Below, in pieces: positions 43,325 to 52,678 of a stretch of DNA of 64,000 nucleotides. Each line of letters opens with the position of its first letter. Within the stretch, counting starts at the first letter, position 1. The stretch is from Deltaproteobacteria bacterium. Lineage in GTDB: Bacteria; Desulfobacterota; Dissulfuribacteria; Dissulfuribacterales; QOAL01. Location: contig JALSNW010000040.1 in the NCBI GenBank assembly GCA_026986785.1, forward strand, positions 23,735 through 87,734, written 5' to 3'. A program made the position numbers and the translations under genes. The notes beneath the pieces are model-generated. The model was not told where the DNA came from and ran no database searches. It saw only the letters and a list, made by a program, of their open reading frames with translations.

Positions 43325-43990
43325 ATGCCTTCTGAGGATAAAAACCGCCTTTTGAACATACTCATCGCAGAAGATGAGAAAAATATTGGTGATCTCCTTA
43401 CAGAACTACTTGCCCAGGAAGACAGACAGATCACATTAGTGCACAATGGGCTCGAGGCAGTGGAGGCACTCAGAGACAAGAAATTCGATCTCCTTATCAC
43501 AGATCTCATGATGCCTGAGGTGGATGGCATGGAGGTGCTGCATGAGGCCAAGAATCTCTATCCAGAGATAATGGTGATAATCATTACGGGATATGCCTCT
43601 CTTGAAACTGCAATTCGCGCCGTAAAGGAAGGGGCCTATGACTACCTGAGAAAGCCTTTCAGGTTGGAAGAGCTAAAGATAAGCGTGGACAATGCCTGCG
43701 AGAAGATCCTTCTCAGGAGGGAAAACGAGCTGCTACTGAATCACATCCGACAGATGTGCAAGTTGGAAAAAGAAGGCATTCACGATGATGGTGACAAGGG
43801 GCGGAAGATCGCTGAACAAAAGAGGCTTTTTGGCCCTGATTGGTTCCCTCCTAATTATTTTGAGGCTGCTGGCTTGGAGAAAAAGGCTATAATAGATGAA
43901 CTCGAACGTCTGGCAAGACTGAGGAGCCAAGGTGCCATCACAAATGAGGAATTCACATTCCTGAAAAAGAAACTTTTTAACAATTTCTAA
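43325..43990 (+). CDS. Response regulator with C-terminal SHOCT domain
   Basis: About 221 residues from ATG 43325 (an in-frame TTG at 43259 would add 22). The REC domain has the acidic pair E16-D17, phosphorylation site D60 (LLITDLMMPEVDG), then ITGYASLETAIRAVKEGAYDYL and the conserved Lys-Pro (YLRKPF). A coiled linker is followed by a short SHOCT domain (AIIDELERLARLRSQGAI, NEEFTFLKKKLF). SHOCT modules often promote oligomers or bind other proteins, so output is probably by protein contact rather than DNA binding. It directly precedes the REC-GAF-HD-GYP gene by 10 bases. Confidence 0.82.
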   Translation: MPSEDKNRLLNILIAEDEKNIGDLLTELLAQEDRQITLVHNGLEAVEALRDKKFDLLITDLMMPEVDGMEVLHEAKNLYPEIMVIIITGYASLETAIRAVKEGAYDYLRKPFRLEELKISVDNACEKILLRRENELLLNHIRQMCKLEKEGIHDDGDKGRKIAEQKRLFGPDWFPPNYFEAAGLEKKAIIDELERLARLRSQGAITNEEFTFLKKKLFNNF

Positions 43991-44000
43991 GCCCCCTTTC

Positions 44001-45569
44001 ATGAATCAGAGGATCTCCCCTCAAAAAAGGCGTCATTATTCCGAGATTTTTCAAGGAAGGCCCTGGCGCGTCCTTGTGGTGGATGATGATGAGGCAATAA
44101 GGCAGACCCTTGAATCCTACTTGGAATTTCAGGACAATTGTGAGCTCTATCATGCATCCAATGCGCTGGAAGGCCTATCCGTGCTGGAGGAGATCGAAAA
44201 CATCGATATAGTTTTCGTAGACATCAACATGCCAGGCATGGATGGCATAGAGTTTGTTCGGAGATTGAAAAAAAAGGATAGTACTATTGTAGCAGCAGTC
44301 ATCACTGGTCAGCCTTCTATGGATGTCATAGTGCAGGCAATGCGTTCAGGTGCTTCTGATTTTCTCATGAAGCCTTTTCGTTTTGAGCAGTTTCAGGTCT
44401 CTATGGAGCGGATGATAAAAGAACGCTCCATGCTGTTGGAGAACGAATTTCTCACAGAAGAGAGAAAGATCAAGAAGGCCCTGGAAAAGATGAACGAAAA
44501 GCTGGAGAAGAAGATCAGGGAACAAGCTGTCCTTTTTTCCATCAGTGAATCCCTTGCAAAGACCCAAAATACCAGTGAACTCTATAATACATTGGTAGTA
44601 CTTGCTGCAAAACTCATCGACGCTCAACAGGCCATGCTCTGGATAAAGGAGCCAGAGACGGGTGATCTTGTACTCGTAGCCTCCTATGGACCTTTCGAGG
44701 CCTACCAAGCAAAGATCGATATGTCCAACACATATCATCCTTGTGTCAAGGTGGTCAGGGATGGGATCCCCATATTATCTGATGGTACCGCCAAGGGCAG
44801 TCTTAACCTGGTTGCTGAAAAGGCTGGCCCCGGGGACTCTTTTATAATGGTGCCATTTGCCATAAGGGGAGAGATCCTTGGGGTACTGGCCATTTCGAGT
44901 ACTGGCCAGGGGACTGAACTGGGAGAAGAGGCCCTTTTTCTGCTTCACCTCTTGGCAGAACGTGCAAGCCTTACAATAGAAAATCTGCTTTTATATGACA
45001 GCCTCCTGATTAATCTGCATGCTACTCTCAGGGCCTTGGTCAGAACCCTGGAGGCAAAGGATCCATATACCAGGCTTCATTCTGAACGAGTGACAAAGTG
45101 GGCTGTGGGTATAGCAGAGGAGATGGGATGTAGTCAGGAAGAGTTAGACACCCTCAGCTTTGCCGGCCATCTTCACGATATTGGGAAGATTGGGATTAGG
45201 GATCAGATCCTTATGAAACCCGGGAAACTCACCAGGGAGGAATACGAGATAATAAAGACCCACCCTGTGATAGGGGCAGAGATAGTTGGTCATCTAGGCC
45301 TACTCACAGAGGAAAAGGCCATAATAAGGCATCACCATGAGAGGTGGGATGGCAAAGGCTATCCAGATGGGTTGTCAGGAAAGGATATACCCCAGCTTTC
45401 AAGGATACTCGCAGTTGCCGATACTTATGATGCCATCACATCCCGAAGACCTTATAGAGAGGCAAAAGCCGCAGATTTTGCCAAAAATGAGATCCAAAAG
45501 AATGCTGGGACCCAGTTTGATCCAGCAGTGGTAGAGGCATTTGTCTCCTATTTTACCAATAGGGAATAA
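44001..45569 (+). CDS. REC-GAF-HD-GYP protein, cyclic-di-GMP phosphodiesterase
   Basis: A 522-residue regulator. The REC domain (about 22-145) has D74 (VFVDINMPGMDG) and MKPFRF. A coiled coil (about 150-180) leads to a GAF domain (about 185-330). The HD-GYP domain (about 335-515) holds HLHDIGKIGI and HHHERWDGKGYPDGLSG with the GYP loop intact, so it should cut cyclic-di-GMP to GMP. It probably lowers cyclic-di-GMP on a phosphorylation or ligand signal and may affect the polysaccharide locus. It lies directly after the SHOCT response regulator. Confidence 0.92.
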   Translation: MNQRISPQKRRHYSEIFQGRPWRVLVVDDDEAIRQTLESYLEFQDNCELYHASNALEGLSVLEEIENIDIVFVDINMPGMDGIEFVRRLKKKDSTIVAAVITGQPSMDVIVQAMRSGASDFLMKPFRFEQFQVSMERMIKERSMLLENEFLTEERKIKKALEKMNEKLEKKIREQAVLFSISESLAKTQNTSELYNTLVVLAAKLIDAQQAMLWIKEPETGDLVLVASYGPFEAYQAKIDMSNTYHPCVKVVRDGIPILSDGTAKGSLNLVAEKAGPGDSFIMVPFAIRGEILGVLAISSTGQGTELGEEALFLLHLLAERASLTIENLLLYDSLLINLHATLRALVRTLEAKDPYTRLHSERVTKWAVGIAEEMGCSQEELDTLSFAGHLHDIGKIGIRDQILMKPGKLTREEYEIIKTHPVIGAEIVGHLGLLTEEKAIIRHHHERWDGKGYPDGLSGKDIPQLSRILAVADTYDAITSRRPYREAKAADFAKNEIQKNAGTQFDPAVVEAFVSYFTNRE

Positions 45570-45858
45570 TTCCATAGCCAATCATATATTGTTGTCTTAT
45601 AATCCCGTATCATGTAGCTCACAATTTTACCGAATATGTAAGGCAGAGGGTACGAAAGACGAACTTTTTAAGGTGTTTTTCTGCCCCACAATATATCCGG
45701 TCTCAAAGGCTTTTCCCTGCCTGAAATTTGTGGGCCATGACGGTCTCTTTTTTTATTTAATTTAGATTAAAAATGTCTTAGAATAGTGATTGTTCAATAT
45801 TTAGCATAATTGATGATCTGACCTTTATGCTCGCCTTGTTTTCATGGAGGGATGGGTG

Positions 45859-46653
45859 ATGGATGAGATAAACGACAAGTTGCCCTTGCTTTTCAAATGT
45901 TTTCGCGACAGCCTTATTGGGAAAAATACGAGGGGGATAATTCATAATATCAATAGTCCACTTCAGGTCCTTTCCATGCAGATCGAACTGCTGCGTATGG
46001 ATTATCTCAATCTAAAGGAAGAGATAATGAATCACGGTGCCGAGGTATTGAACAAAGACAGCCTCGACAAACTCTCGATGCTTATGGAGAAAAGCGAAGG
46101 TCGTCTCTTACAAGTAGAAGAGGTTCTTCAGAGGATAAATGCCCTTATTGCCGTTATAGCAGCAAGGGTCAGTGAGACCGACGAGACAGGCGGTGCACCG
46201 GTGATGCTCAATCAGTTATTGGAAGAACAGGTGGAATTTTGGAAGTCTGATCTGTTCTTCAAGCACAAGGTCAGCCTTTCCTTCAAGCTTTCTGAACTTT
46301 CTCCTGTAATAGTGATCAGGGAGGATATCTTGAGGGATGTGATAGACGGGATACTGTTTGGTTGCTTGGAGCAGATCAGGGAACAGGCTGTCCCGCAGAT
46401 AGAAATAGAATGTTGCCCCGGTAACGGCAAGACAGGGGAACATATCGTCTTGTTTTCACACAACGGTTCACCATTTCCTGTGGCAGATATTAAGAAACTT
46501 ATACGCAGATTTCTTGAAAAAGGGGGAGATGATTTCACTATTTTCGACAAGACTTCCCAAGGTTATTTTTCCTTACTCATTGCATATGTCAGTGGCAAGA
46601 CTATAGGCTGTTCCATAGTAATAGAGGAGCAGAAGATAACCCTTAATCTTTGA
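45859..46653 (+). CDS. Degenerate histidine-kinase-like protein
   Basis: About 264 residues from ATG 45859, chosen because GGAGG lies 8 bases upstream (ATG 45844 is earlier). The dimerisation/phosphoacceptor helix with His29 is clear: RGIIHNINSPLQVLSMQ. The ATPase half is worn: the N-box lacks the expected Asn (DVIDGILFGCLEQI) and the G1 box reads LFSHNGSPFP in place of DxGxG. It is probably a phosphate relay (HPt-like) or a pseudokinase rather than an active kinase. The 289-base gap 45570-45858 before it is AT-rich and holds no gene that I can support. A short ORF overlaps its stop. Confidence 0.7.
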   Translation: MDEINDKLPLLFKCFRDSLIGKNTRGIIHNINSPLQVLSMQIELLRMDYLNLKEEIMNHGAEVLNKDSLDKLSMLMEKSEGRLLQVEEVLQRINALIAVIAARVSETDETGGAPVMLNQLLEEQVEFWKSDLFFKHKVSLSFKLSELSPVIVIREDILRDVIDGILFGCLEQIREQAVPQIEIECCPGNGKTGEHIVLFSHNGSPFPVADIKKLIRRFLEKGGDDFTIFDKTSQGYFSLLIAYVSGKTIGCSIVIEEQKITLNL

Positions 46654-46862
46654 TGGGACAAGAACTGTCTTTTGTTGTCATAAATCCGGATTATGCAGCT
46701 TGTGGCTTCAAATACCTTAGGACTTATCACAGATTGGATTCCAGCTTTCAGGTGAAGATACAATGGGTTCAGATGCATATGACCATGCAGTCATTCAAAG
46801 GAATTGTCTTTCCCAGGCATTTGAAGTGCGCAATCTGGGATAAAAACTTTTGGCCATCATGA
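46653..46862 (+). CDS. Possible small hypothetical protein
   Basis: A 69-codon frame whose ATG overlaps the stop of the kinase-like gene (TGATG) and which fills the gap before the metallopeptidase gene. It has no known motif, signal peptide or membrane helix; it is fairly rich in aromatic residues and Met. Overlapping start and codon use are compatible with a gene, but length and lack of a family leave it doubtful. Confidence 0.3.
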   Translation: MGQELSFVVINPDYAACGFKYLRTYHRLDSSFQVKIQWVQMHMTMQSFKGIVFPRHLKCAIWDKNFWPS

Positions 46863-46880
46863 GGATCCTGACAAGCCAAG

Positions 46881-48386
46881 ATGACCAGGATAGAAGAGAT
46901 CGTAGACCAGGTTTATGAGATCACGGTATATTATAGAAAAAGAGATCTGGGACTCTATATTGAGGGTAATAGCGATTTTGATCTGGAGATCTCCAACCAA
47001 CACCTTGATATCTCTGATATAACCTCTCTGAAAAGGGCATTGTCACTGGATAAGAATTGGGCAGCTGTAATTTTTCAGGCAGAGGATATTTTCTCCAGGC
47101 AGCGGGTCGAACCATTACAGTCCATATTGGATACATGGATAAGGGGAGCAAAGGCCCAGGTCATGGGTCAAGAAATACCCTTCTCTGAGATAATCACATG
47201 GTGCCAGGAGGCGGACGACACGGCCAAGAGACGTATATTGAAGAAAGAGGCCAGAAGCCTGTGCCGTTTTCTTGCCCCATTCAGTCATGCCACCTGGAAG
47301 GCATTGACCGAATGTGTAGAACAAGACCTTGGATACCGTGATTATTTCTCCTTTTGTCAGGAGAAGAAGGGAGAGATCCTTTCAAGATATCCAGACCGTG
47401 CCCTTTACTTTCTGGAAGAATCCAGTAGTACCTACTTCCCGTTGATGAGTGATTGGCTAAGCTCTATCGATTCCATGGGACTTGACGAGGCAAGCCGTTT
47501 CGATGCCATCTATGTCCTGGGGCTCAGATATCTGGACCACCTGTTTCCAGCACAGAAAAAAGGTGTTGTGGGCACAGAGTTGATACTGGATCTCTTCAAA
47601 GGCCTTCTTCCAAAGGGCCAGGGCATCTCAGTCCATATTCAAGGCAAAAAGGGCAGGCAATCCTATTGTATCCCTGTGGAGATACCTTGGGACGTACATG
47701 TCGTTGCTGGTCCTGTGTTTGGCTGGCAGGATCTGGAGGCCCTTTGCCATGAGTTGGGACATGCGCTCTTTTTTGCCAATAATTTCCCAGGCCTCAATCT
47801 TGGGGAAAAGGACTATTTTCAGTCGGCAGCCCTGTCAGAGGCCTTTGCCTTTCTATTTCAGTTGGTATCCATGTCCGAATTCTTCTTGACAGAAATTTTG
47901 TCATTGGAAAGGGAGGTTGCCAGGTTGCTGGAGCAGGTTCATAAGGTGAAGTTTCTCACACTTTGTAGGCGGTATGCAGCAAAGGCCTTTATAGAATATG
48001 AGAACTTTCGCCAAAACAGGGTATCTCACGGCCAGGAATTATATGCAGATATAATGAAGAGGCATACAGGTTTTCAATACGATCCTGAGACTTATCTTTT
48101 TGATCTCATGCCTGACTTTTATTCCATTGATTATTTCGAGGCCTTTCTTGCAGCTGCGATCTTGAAAGATTTTTTGGAAGCCTCTTTTGGGAGAGGTTGG
48201 TTCTTGGACAAGCACGCACAGGATTTGGTAAAATCTTGGTGGCAAGAAGGCAATAGACATGTACTTGAAAGGTTTCTCAAAGACAAACTGGAAGTAGATT
48301 TGGATAGTGAGACCTTAGCGGATTTTATGGAGGGAATTGATCCTGTCTTTTTTAAAAACGTCAAAAAAATGGCACAAATTGTTTGA
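46881..48386 (+). CDS. M3-like zinc metallopeptidase
   Basis: A 501-residue, mostly helical cytoplasmic protein. The active site reads ALCHELGHALFF (HEXXH), and ALSEAFAFLF, 30 residues later, supplies the third zinc ligand Glu. The order and the C-terminal helical half (RQNRVSHGQELYADIM, GFQYDPETYLFDLMPDFYS) resemble oligoendopeptidase F/M3 enzymes. The protein has no signal peptide, so it probably cleaves short peptides in the cytoplasm. It lies between signalling genes, with no obvious reason visible. The start at ATG 46881 is plausible but has a weak ribosome binding site. Confidence 0.78.
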   Translation: MTRIEEIVDQVYEITVYYRKRDLGLYIEGNSDFDLEISNQHLDISDITSLKRALSLDKNWAAVIFQAEDIFSRQRVEPLQSILDTWIRGAKAQVMGQEIPFSEIITWCQEADDTAKRRILKKEARSLCRFLAPFSHATWKALTECVEQDLGYRDYFSFCQEKKGEILSRYPDRALYFLEESSSTYFPLMSDWLSSIDSMGLDEASRFDAIYVLGLRYLDHLFPAQKKGVVGTELILDLFKGLLPKGQGISVHIQGKKGRQSYCIPVEIPWDVHVVAGPVFGWQDLEALCHELGHALFFANNFPGLNLGEKDYFQSAALSEAFAFLFQLVSMSEFFLTEILSLEREVARLLEQVHKVKFLTLCRRYAAKAFIEYENFRQNRVSHGQELYADIMKRHTGFQYDPETYLFDLMPDFYSIDYFEAFLAAAILKDFLEASFGRGWFLDKHAQDLVKSWWQEGNRHVLERFLKDKLEVDLDSETLADFMEGIDPVFFKNVKKMAQIV

Positions 48387-48462
48387 CATAGTTTTATTGC
48401 CTTATTAACGTCATTTGTAGCATTAGTCCATTTTCTGATGAATAACTGGAGAAAGAAGAAGG

Positions 48463-49872
48463 ATGAGAAACGAATGTGTCCTTGTTGTTGATGATTCCCC
48501 GGAAATCAGGATATCCATGGCCGAAGTCCTCAAGACAAGGGGCTTTTCCGTAGAGACTGCAAGTGACGGTCAAGAGGCAATGGAAATCCTTGATAAACGT
48601 TTTTTTGACATTGTCTTGACCGATCTTGCCATGCCAAGAAAGACTGGCATGGATCTGCTAAAATACCTCACTGAAACCTCACCCGAGACAATATGCATCC
48701 TCATTACGGGATATGGCTCCATACAAGGGGCCGTTGAGGCATTGAAGTTGGGGGCCTATGACTATCTCTGCAAGCCAATAAAGCCGGATGAGGTAATGAT
48801 CCTTATCGATAAGGCCCTGGAGATCAGGGAGATCAGGCGGGAAAATGTATCTCTGAAGAGGGAACTGAAAAACAGGTACGGCTTTGATAATATCGTAGGC
48901 AATAGCCAGCCCATGCAGCAGGTCTTTCAACTGATAGAGAAGGTGGCTGATACAGAAAGCACTATCTTGATCACAGGAGAAAGTGGAACAGGCAAGGAAT
49001 TGATAGCCCATGCAATCCATTATGCCAGCGATAGGAGGGATAGACCATTTATTCCTGTAAACTGTGCTGCAATCCCGGAAGAACTCCTGGAAAGCGAGTT
49101 GTTTGGCCATGAGAAAGGGGCATTCACCCATGCCATAAAGACCAGGATAGGTAGATTTGAACTCGCCAATAAAGGGACGATATTTTTGGACGAAATAGGA
49201 GAAATGAGTCCGTCTCTCCAGGTCAAATTGCTGAGGGTGCTCCAGGAGAGAAAGTTTGAACGTGTAGGCGGAGTGAATACTATCTCGGTGGACATACGCA
49301 TTGTAGCGGCAACCAATATGGACCTCGAAGCTGCGGTGAAAGACGGGAAGTTCAGGGAAGACCTCTATTATCGTTTGAATGTCATCCCCATCCACGTGCC
49401 CCCCTTGAGAGAGAGAAGAGGGGATATACCTCTACTGGTCAAGCATTTTCTTCATAAGTTTTGTAGAGGAAAGAAACAGTGTGTCGAGGGGATCAGTGAT
49501 GAGGCCATGGAGATACTTTCCCGTTACGATTGGCCTGGAAACGTAAGGGAGCTCGAGAATATCATTGAGAGGCTGGTGATATTGGCAAACGGGCCGTTGA
49601 TAACAAAGGAAGATCTACCCGAGCAGATACTCCAACATGCCTCCACCCCTTTCATGTCTTCGTTATCATCGAGCCTTTTCGAGATGCCCGATGAGGGAAT
49701 GAGTTTGAGTAAGGCCGTGGAAGAACTTGAGAAGAAGCTCATCCTCCAGGCCCTTGAAAAGACGGGTGGAATAAAAAACAGGGCGGCAAAACTCCTTCAG
49801 ATGAACCGTACCACTTTGATTGAAAAAATGAAAAAACTAAAACTGATGAAGAGTGCGAAAAAGGCTGCATGA
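48463..49872 (+). CDS. NtrC-type sigma-54-dependent response regulator
   Basis: A 469-residue regulator with REC (D54 in VLTDLAMP), AAA+ and Fis-type domains. Walker A is GESGTGKE, Walker B is GTIFLDEIGEM, and the sigma-54 contact loop reads GAFTHA where the standard is GAFTGA. The C-terminal helix-turn-helix (GIKNRAAKLLQMNRTTLIEKM) binds enhancer sites. AAGAAGG precedes its ATG. It should activate sigma-54 promoters after phosphorylation, perhaps through the kinase-like protein upstream or an unlinked kinase. It overlaps the next gene (ATGA). Its targets are not visible. Confidence 0.92.
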   Translation: MRNECVLVVDDSPEIRISMAEVLKTRGFSVETASDGQEAMEILDKRFFDIVLTDLAMPRKTGMDLLKYLTETSPETICILITGYGSIQGAVEALKLGAYDYLCKPIKPDEVMILIDKALEIREIRRENVSLKRELKNRYGFDNIVGNSQPMQQVFQLIEKVADTESTILITGESGTGKELIAHAIHYASDRRDRPFIPVNCAAIPEELLESELFGHEKGAFTHAIKTRIGRFELANKGTIFLDEIGEMSPSLQVKLLRVLQERKFERVGGVNTISVDIRIVAATNMDLEAAVKDGKFREDLYYRLNVIPIHVPPLRERRGDIPLLVKHFLHKFCRGKKQCVEGISDEAMEILSRYDWPGNVRELENIIERLVILANGPLITKEDLPEQILQHASTPFMSSLSSSLFEMPDEGMSLSKAVEELEKKLILQALEKTGGIKNRAAKLLQMNRTTLIEKMKKLKLMKSAKKAA

Positions 49873-51599
49873 TTAAATACGATATGAATATGGATCCTAT
49901 CATGAAGAAGCAAGCAGGTGTTTTCCCCAAAACATATGTATTGTTTTTTGTATTGCTTTTGACCTCTGTAGGTCTTTGTTTCCTCCAAGCACCCTGTATA
50001 GCTGCCTTGAAGAGGCCTATGGTGGCCCTCTTACCCATCAAATCTGTGGACAAGACATATTCCTATGTAGGTCCTGCCTTGACCCAGATGCTCGATACCA
50101 GGTTGGCCTCTGAGGGTATTGACAGTTTCATCGTCTCCAGCGCAAAAGACCAGTCGGATACTGTGAAACTTGCCGATTTCGTGGTTACTGGAAAGGTGCA
50201 ACGGGATGAAACCACTTTTAATGCTAAGATCTTGTTGAAAGAACCTGGAAATGGCGAGGTGCTGAAGACATGGGATCTCAAGGCCGTCAGCTTGGACATG
50301 CTTGCCCAAAATGTGGCACTTTTTTCCGTAAAGCTCGCAGACACCATTAAACATGCAGAGGACATATTGATCCAATCTCCTGAAGAGGTTGGAGTAAATG
50401 GCAATAATCAAGGAGGAGCCCAAGCCTCGGACGAGTTTGCAATGGCCCGGATGCATCCAGATATCTTGGTCAGGGAACAGCTTGTAAAGGATGAAGAAAA
50501 GGAAAGGGAGCTTGAACAGCAAAAGGCACAGGAGCAAAAAAGATTAGAGGAACAAAGGATTCAGGCACAGAAAAAGGAACCAGAGGAGTGGTTCCCATTG
50601 CCAGACGTATATGATCCAGAGACGGATGAACCGCCAAAGGCAGAACCTGAAGAGATAGGTGAAGCCAATGCGACCTCTGGAGATGTCGTGCAGGCTACCA
50701 CTGAAAAGGCCACTGAGGATGGTAAACACTGGTATTCCAAACTATGGCCCTTTGGCAAGAAAGAAAAGGAACAGAGGCCTTCTTGGGAGAAGGAACGGGA
50801 AAAATTAAGGGCCGAACAAAAAAGACATGAGCATGTGGCCAAGGTGGTTCCAGCAGACGCCCTGCCTTACCCACCGCCTCCAAAGATACAGTTTGACATA
50901 CCAGAGCCTGTACCTGTTGATGAGGCCCTCAGAAAGATAGACCAGATATATGTGACAAAACCCGTGCCAAAGGAGGAGAAAGGTTGGTTGTCAAAACTGT
51001 GGCCCTGGGAAGAAGAGGAGCAACCGACAATACCGGAAAAAGGTGCTGCCGAGCAGGGTGCCATCCAGGCCAGTATCTCACCGAATAGCGAAGTACACAA
51101 GGATATGAATCAGATGATCAATTCCCTTTCCAGGGGTTCCAACAATGTTGTTAGGGATCATGGAAACACAAAAGAAAATCCTTCCGGCCAGAAAGGTGAT
51201 CTTTCTACCCAGAAGATACAACAGCAGACAGGGACTAGTAACAAAGAGGCGAATCTTGGCATAGGAGCGGCAGGACAGATGCGCCAAGAGCATGTCTATT
51301 TCGAACCTCGCTTGCGGCCAGAAGAGCCCGAGGGACAGTCCAAGGCCGTGCCAACCGAACATGGCATGGTGGATAAGGGACAATCTTTTGCTGCTTCAGC
51401 CCCATCGACCAGGCAGGCAGAAGACATATCTCCCTCCTCCCCACAGCAGCCTGATACCAATAATCCTGTTCAATCAGCAGGCAATCAATCACAGATGAAC
51501 CAAGCCAATATTGCATCCGCCCAAGTACAAAAGGGCCAGGAAGACAGCAATAGCCAAGGGTACAATTCAGGCGATACGCCTATATGGCGTTGGTATTAG
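49869..51599 (+). CDS. FlgO/CsgG-like envelope protein with long charged disordered region
   Basis: A 576-residue protein with a signal or membrane segment (about 22-42, cleavage near CIA-AL). Residues about 48-165 resemble the FlgO/CsgG nucleotide-independent domain (MVALLPIKSVDKTYSYVG, ADFVVTGKVQRD). The rest is low-complexity: Glu/Lys/Gln-rich coils and Pro/Gln/Asn stretches. It contains two copies of a Trp-rich element about 85 residues apart, HWYSKLWPFGKKE (about 285) and GWLSKLWPWEEEE (about 370). The gene overlaps the NtrC-type regulator gene. It may be a periplasmic anchor or assembly factor for a surface structure. Confidence 0.6.
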   Translation: MIKYDMNMDPIMKKQAGVFPKTYVLFFVLLLTSVGLCFLQAPCIAALKRPMVALLPIKSVDKTYSYVGPALTQMLDTRLASEGIDSFIVSSAKDQSDTVKLADFVVTGKVQRDETTFNAKILLKEPGNGEVLKTWDLKAVSLDMLAQNVALFSVKLADTIKHAEDILIQSPEEVGVNGNNQGGAQASDEFAMARMHPDILVREQLVKDEEKERELEQQKAQEQKRLEEQRIQAQKKEPEEWFPLPDVYDPETDEPPKAEPEEIGEANATSGDVVQATTEKATEDGKHWYSKLWPFGKKEKEQRPSWEKEREKLRAEQKRHEHVAKVVPADALPYPPPPKIQFDIPEPVPVDEALRKIDQIYVTKPVPKEEKGWLSKLWPWEEEEQPTIPEKGAAEQGAIQASISPNSEVHKDMNQMINSLSRGSNNVVRDHGNTKENPSGQKGDLSTQKIQQQTGTSNKEANLGIGAAGQMRQEHVYFEPRLRPEEPEGQSKAVPTEHGMVDKGQSFAASAPSTRQAEDISPSSPQQPDTNNPVQSAGNQSQMNQANIASAQVQKGQEDSNSQGYNSGDTPIWRWY

Positions 51600-51611
51600 T
51601 GTTGGAGTAGG

Positions 51612-52301
51612 TCAGCCCAGCTCAGCCATTATGGCATCGATATCTACTGTTTTTTCCTGACCCTTGTCCTGTTCAGATTGAGAAGAGGCATGTCCATTCG
51701 TTATGGCCGCATCCACCCTTTCCTGGATGTCCGTGGCGTCATGCTTTTGCACTGGCTCAAGACGTATGAATTCTGTCTGTTCAAGGTTCATCTCCACATA
51801 GAAGGGGTGATTTTTCTCTGTCCTGAATGACAGCCTTCTGCATTGTGGCCTATCGAGCATGGTGGCTACTGAAAGGGTTATGGCGGAAGAGATGGTAATG
51901 GCCTTCGGTTGGTTGTTTCGAGCCGAGAGGCCAAATTCTTGCTCTATCTTTTGTCTTGCCTTGCCGATTACCTGATTGATCATCTCTCCTACAGAGCTTA
52001 CAACATCTTCAGAATTATAGTCATCGACCAGCTCTGATTCTGGAAGTCCCATGAAGGTCATGGCCTTTTCATAGAGTTCGAGGGCTGCATTGCCAGAAAG
52101 ATTCATGATGAAGAGGCCAGAATAGTCTCCGGCAAACTGGACAAAGCAACCCAAGTCGGGTTTAAGGCTTATGGAAGGTACGTCCTGAATGGTAGGGGCA
52201 TAGGTTATGGAAGTACCTGTAGATGTCTCGATCACTTCTTTAACTGCCTCTCCAAAGATCTTGGCCACCAAATCTACTGTTTTCATCTTTTTCAATGCCA
52301 T
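51612..52301 (-). CDS. DUF3334 family, CheX-like protein
   Basis: About 229 residues from ATG 52301 (GGAG 9 bases upstream); a GTG at 52316 and an ATG at 52307 are alternatives. MKTVDLVAKIFGEAVKEVIE and the pattern GEMINQVIGKARQKIEQEFGL fit the DUF3334 family, which I recognise from desulfobacterial genomes, and the CheX/FliY-like fold. Such proteins bind or dephosphorylate response regulators. FVQFAGDYSGLFIMNLSGNA is the conserved CheX-like segment. The C-terminus is disordered and ends VDIDAIMAELG, resembling a docking tail. It may control one of the response regulators nearby. Confidence 0.75.
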   Translation of the reverse strand: MALKKMKTVDLVAKIFGEAVKEVIETSTGTSITYAPTIQDVPSISLKPDLGCFVQFAGDYSGLFIMNLSGNAALELYEKAMTFMGLPESELVDDYNSEDVVSSVGEMINQVIGKARQKIEQEFGLSARNNQPKAITISSAITLSVATMLDRPQCRRLSFRTEKNHPFYVEMNLEQTEFIRLEPVQKHDATDIQERVDAAITNGHASSQSEQDKGQEKTVDIDAIMAELG

Positions 52302-52361
52302 ATGCATAAACTCCACAAAGATTTTTTTGCAGAGGCTGGGGCTATCAGTGGTTATTTGGGA

Positions 52362-52619
52362 TCATGGCTGTTCTGGATGCCTTTCATGTTCATCAAAGGT
52401 TAAACTCGAATCGTCTTCTTCCCACCGTCGTCTTTCATTGAGGTAACCCAGGCCAAGGGCAGCAGCAGCCCCAATGGCCAGTCCCATGAAGCCTGCAAAA
52501 ACCCACAATGAGGAACAGCCGTCTTCGTGTATTGGCTCCAGCTCTCTATGACAATATCGACATACTACGGCATTTTTCTTAATTTTTTCTTTGCAGTATG
52601 GACAGATCTTACCAAACAT
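52362..52619 (-). CDS. Zinc-ribbon plus single membrane helix protein
   Basis: An 85-residue protein from ATG 52619, chosen because GGAGG lies 6 bases upstream; a longer frame begins 15 codons earlier. The N-terminus holds two Cys pairs (CPYCKEKIKKNAVVCRYC), a classic small zinc ribbon, and the middle contains one membrane helix (about 36-57). The C-terminus is acidic. The function is unknown; such proteins are often small membrane-associated partners in signalling or secretion. It lies between the DUF3334 and SfsA genes. Confidence 0.6.
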   Translation of the reverse strand: MFGKICPYCKEKIKKNAVVCRYCHRELEPIHEDGCSSLWVFAGFMGLAIGAAAALGLGYLNERRRWEEDDSSLTFDEHERHPEQP

Positions 52620-52678
52620 CTCTGACCTCCAGGAGTTTGTTGAATGTTTCGCCAGACAATACATTATCCTTTCATCGA

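Noticed and set aside
45541..45765. 74-codon frame in the gap after the HD-GYP gene
   Set aside because: Overlaps the HD-GYP gene end, no ribosome binding site, no recognisable protein features.
48679..49395. Minus-strand frame of 238 codons inside the NtrC-type gene
   Set aside because: Antisense shadow of strongly conserved REC and AAA+ coding sequence.
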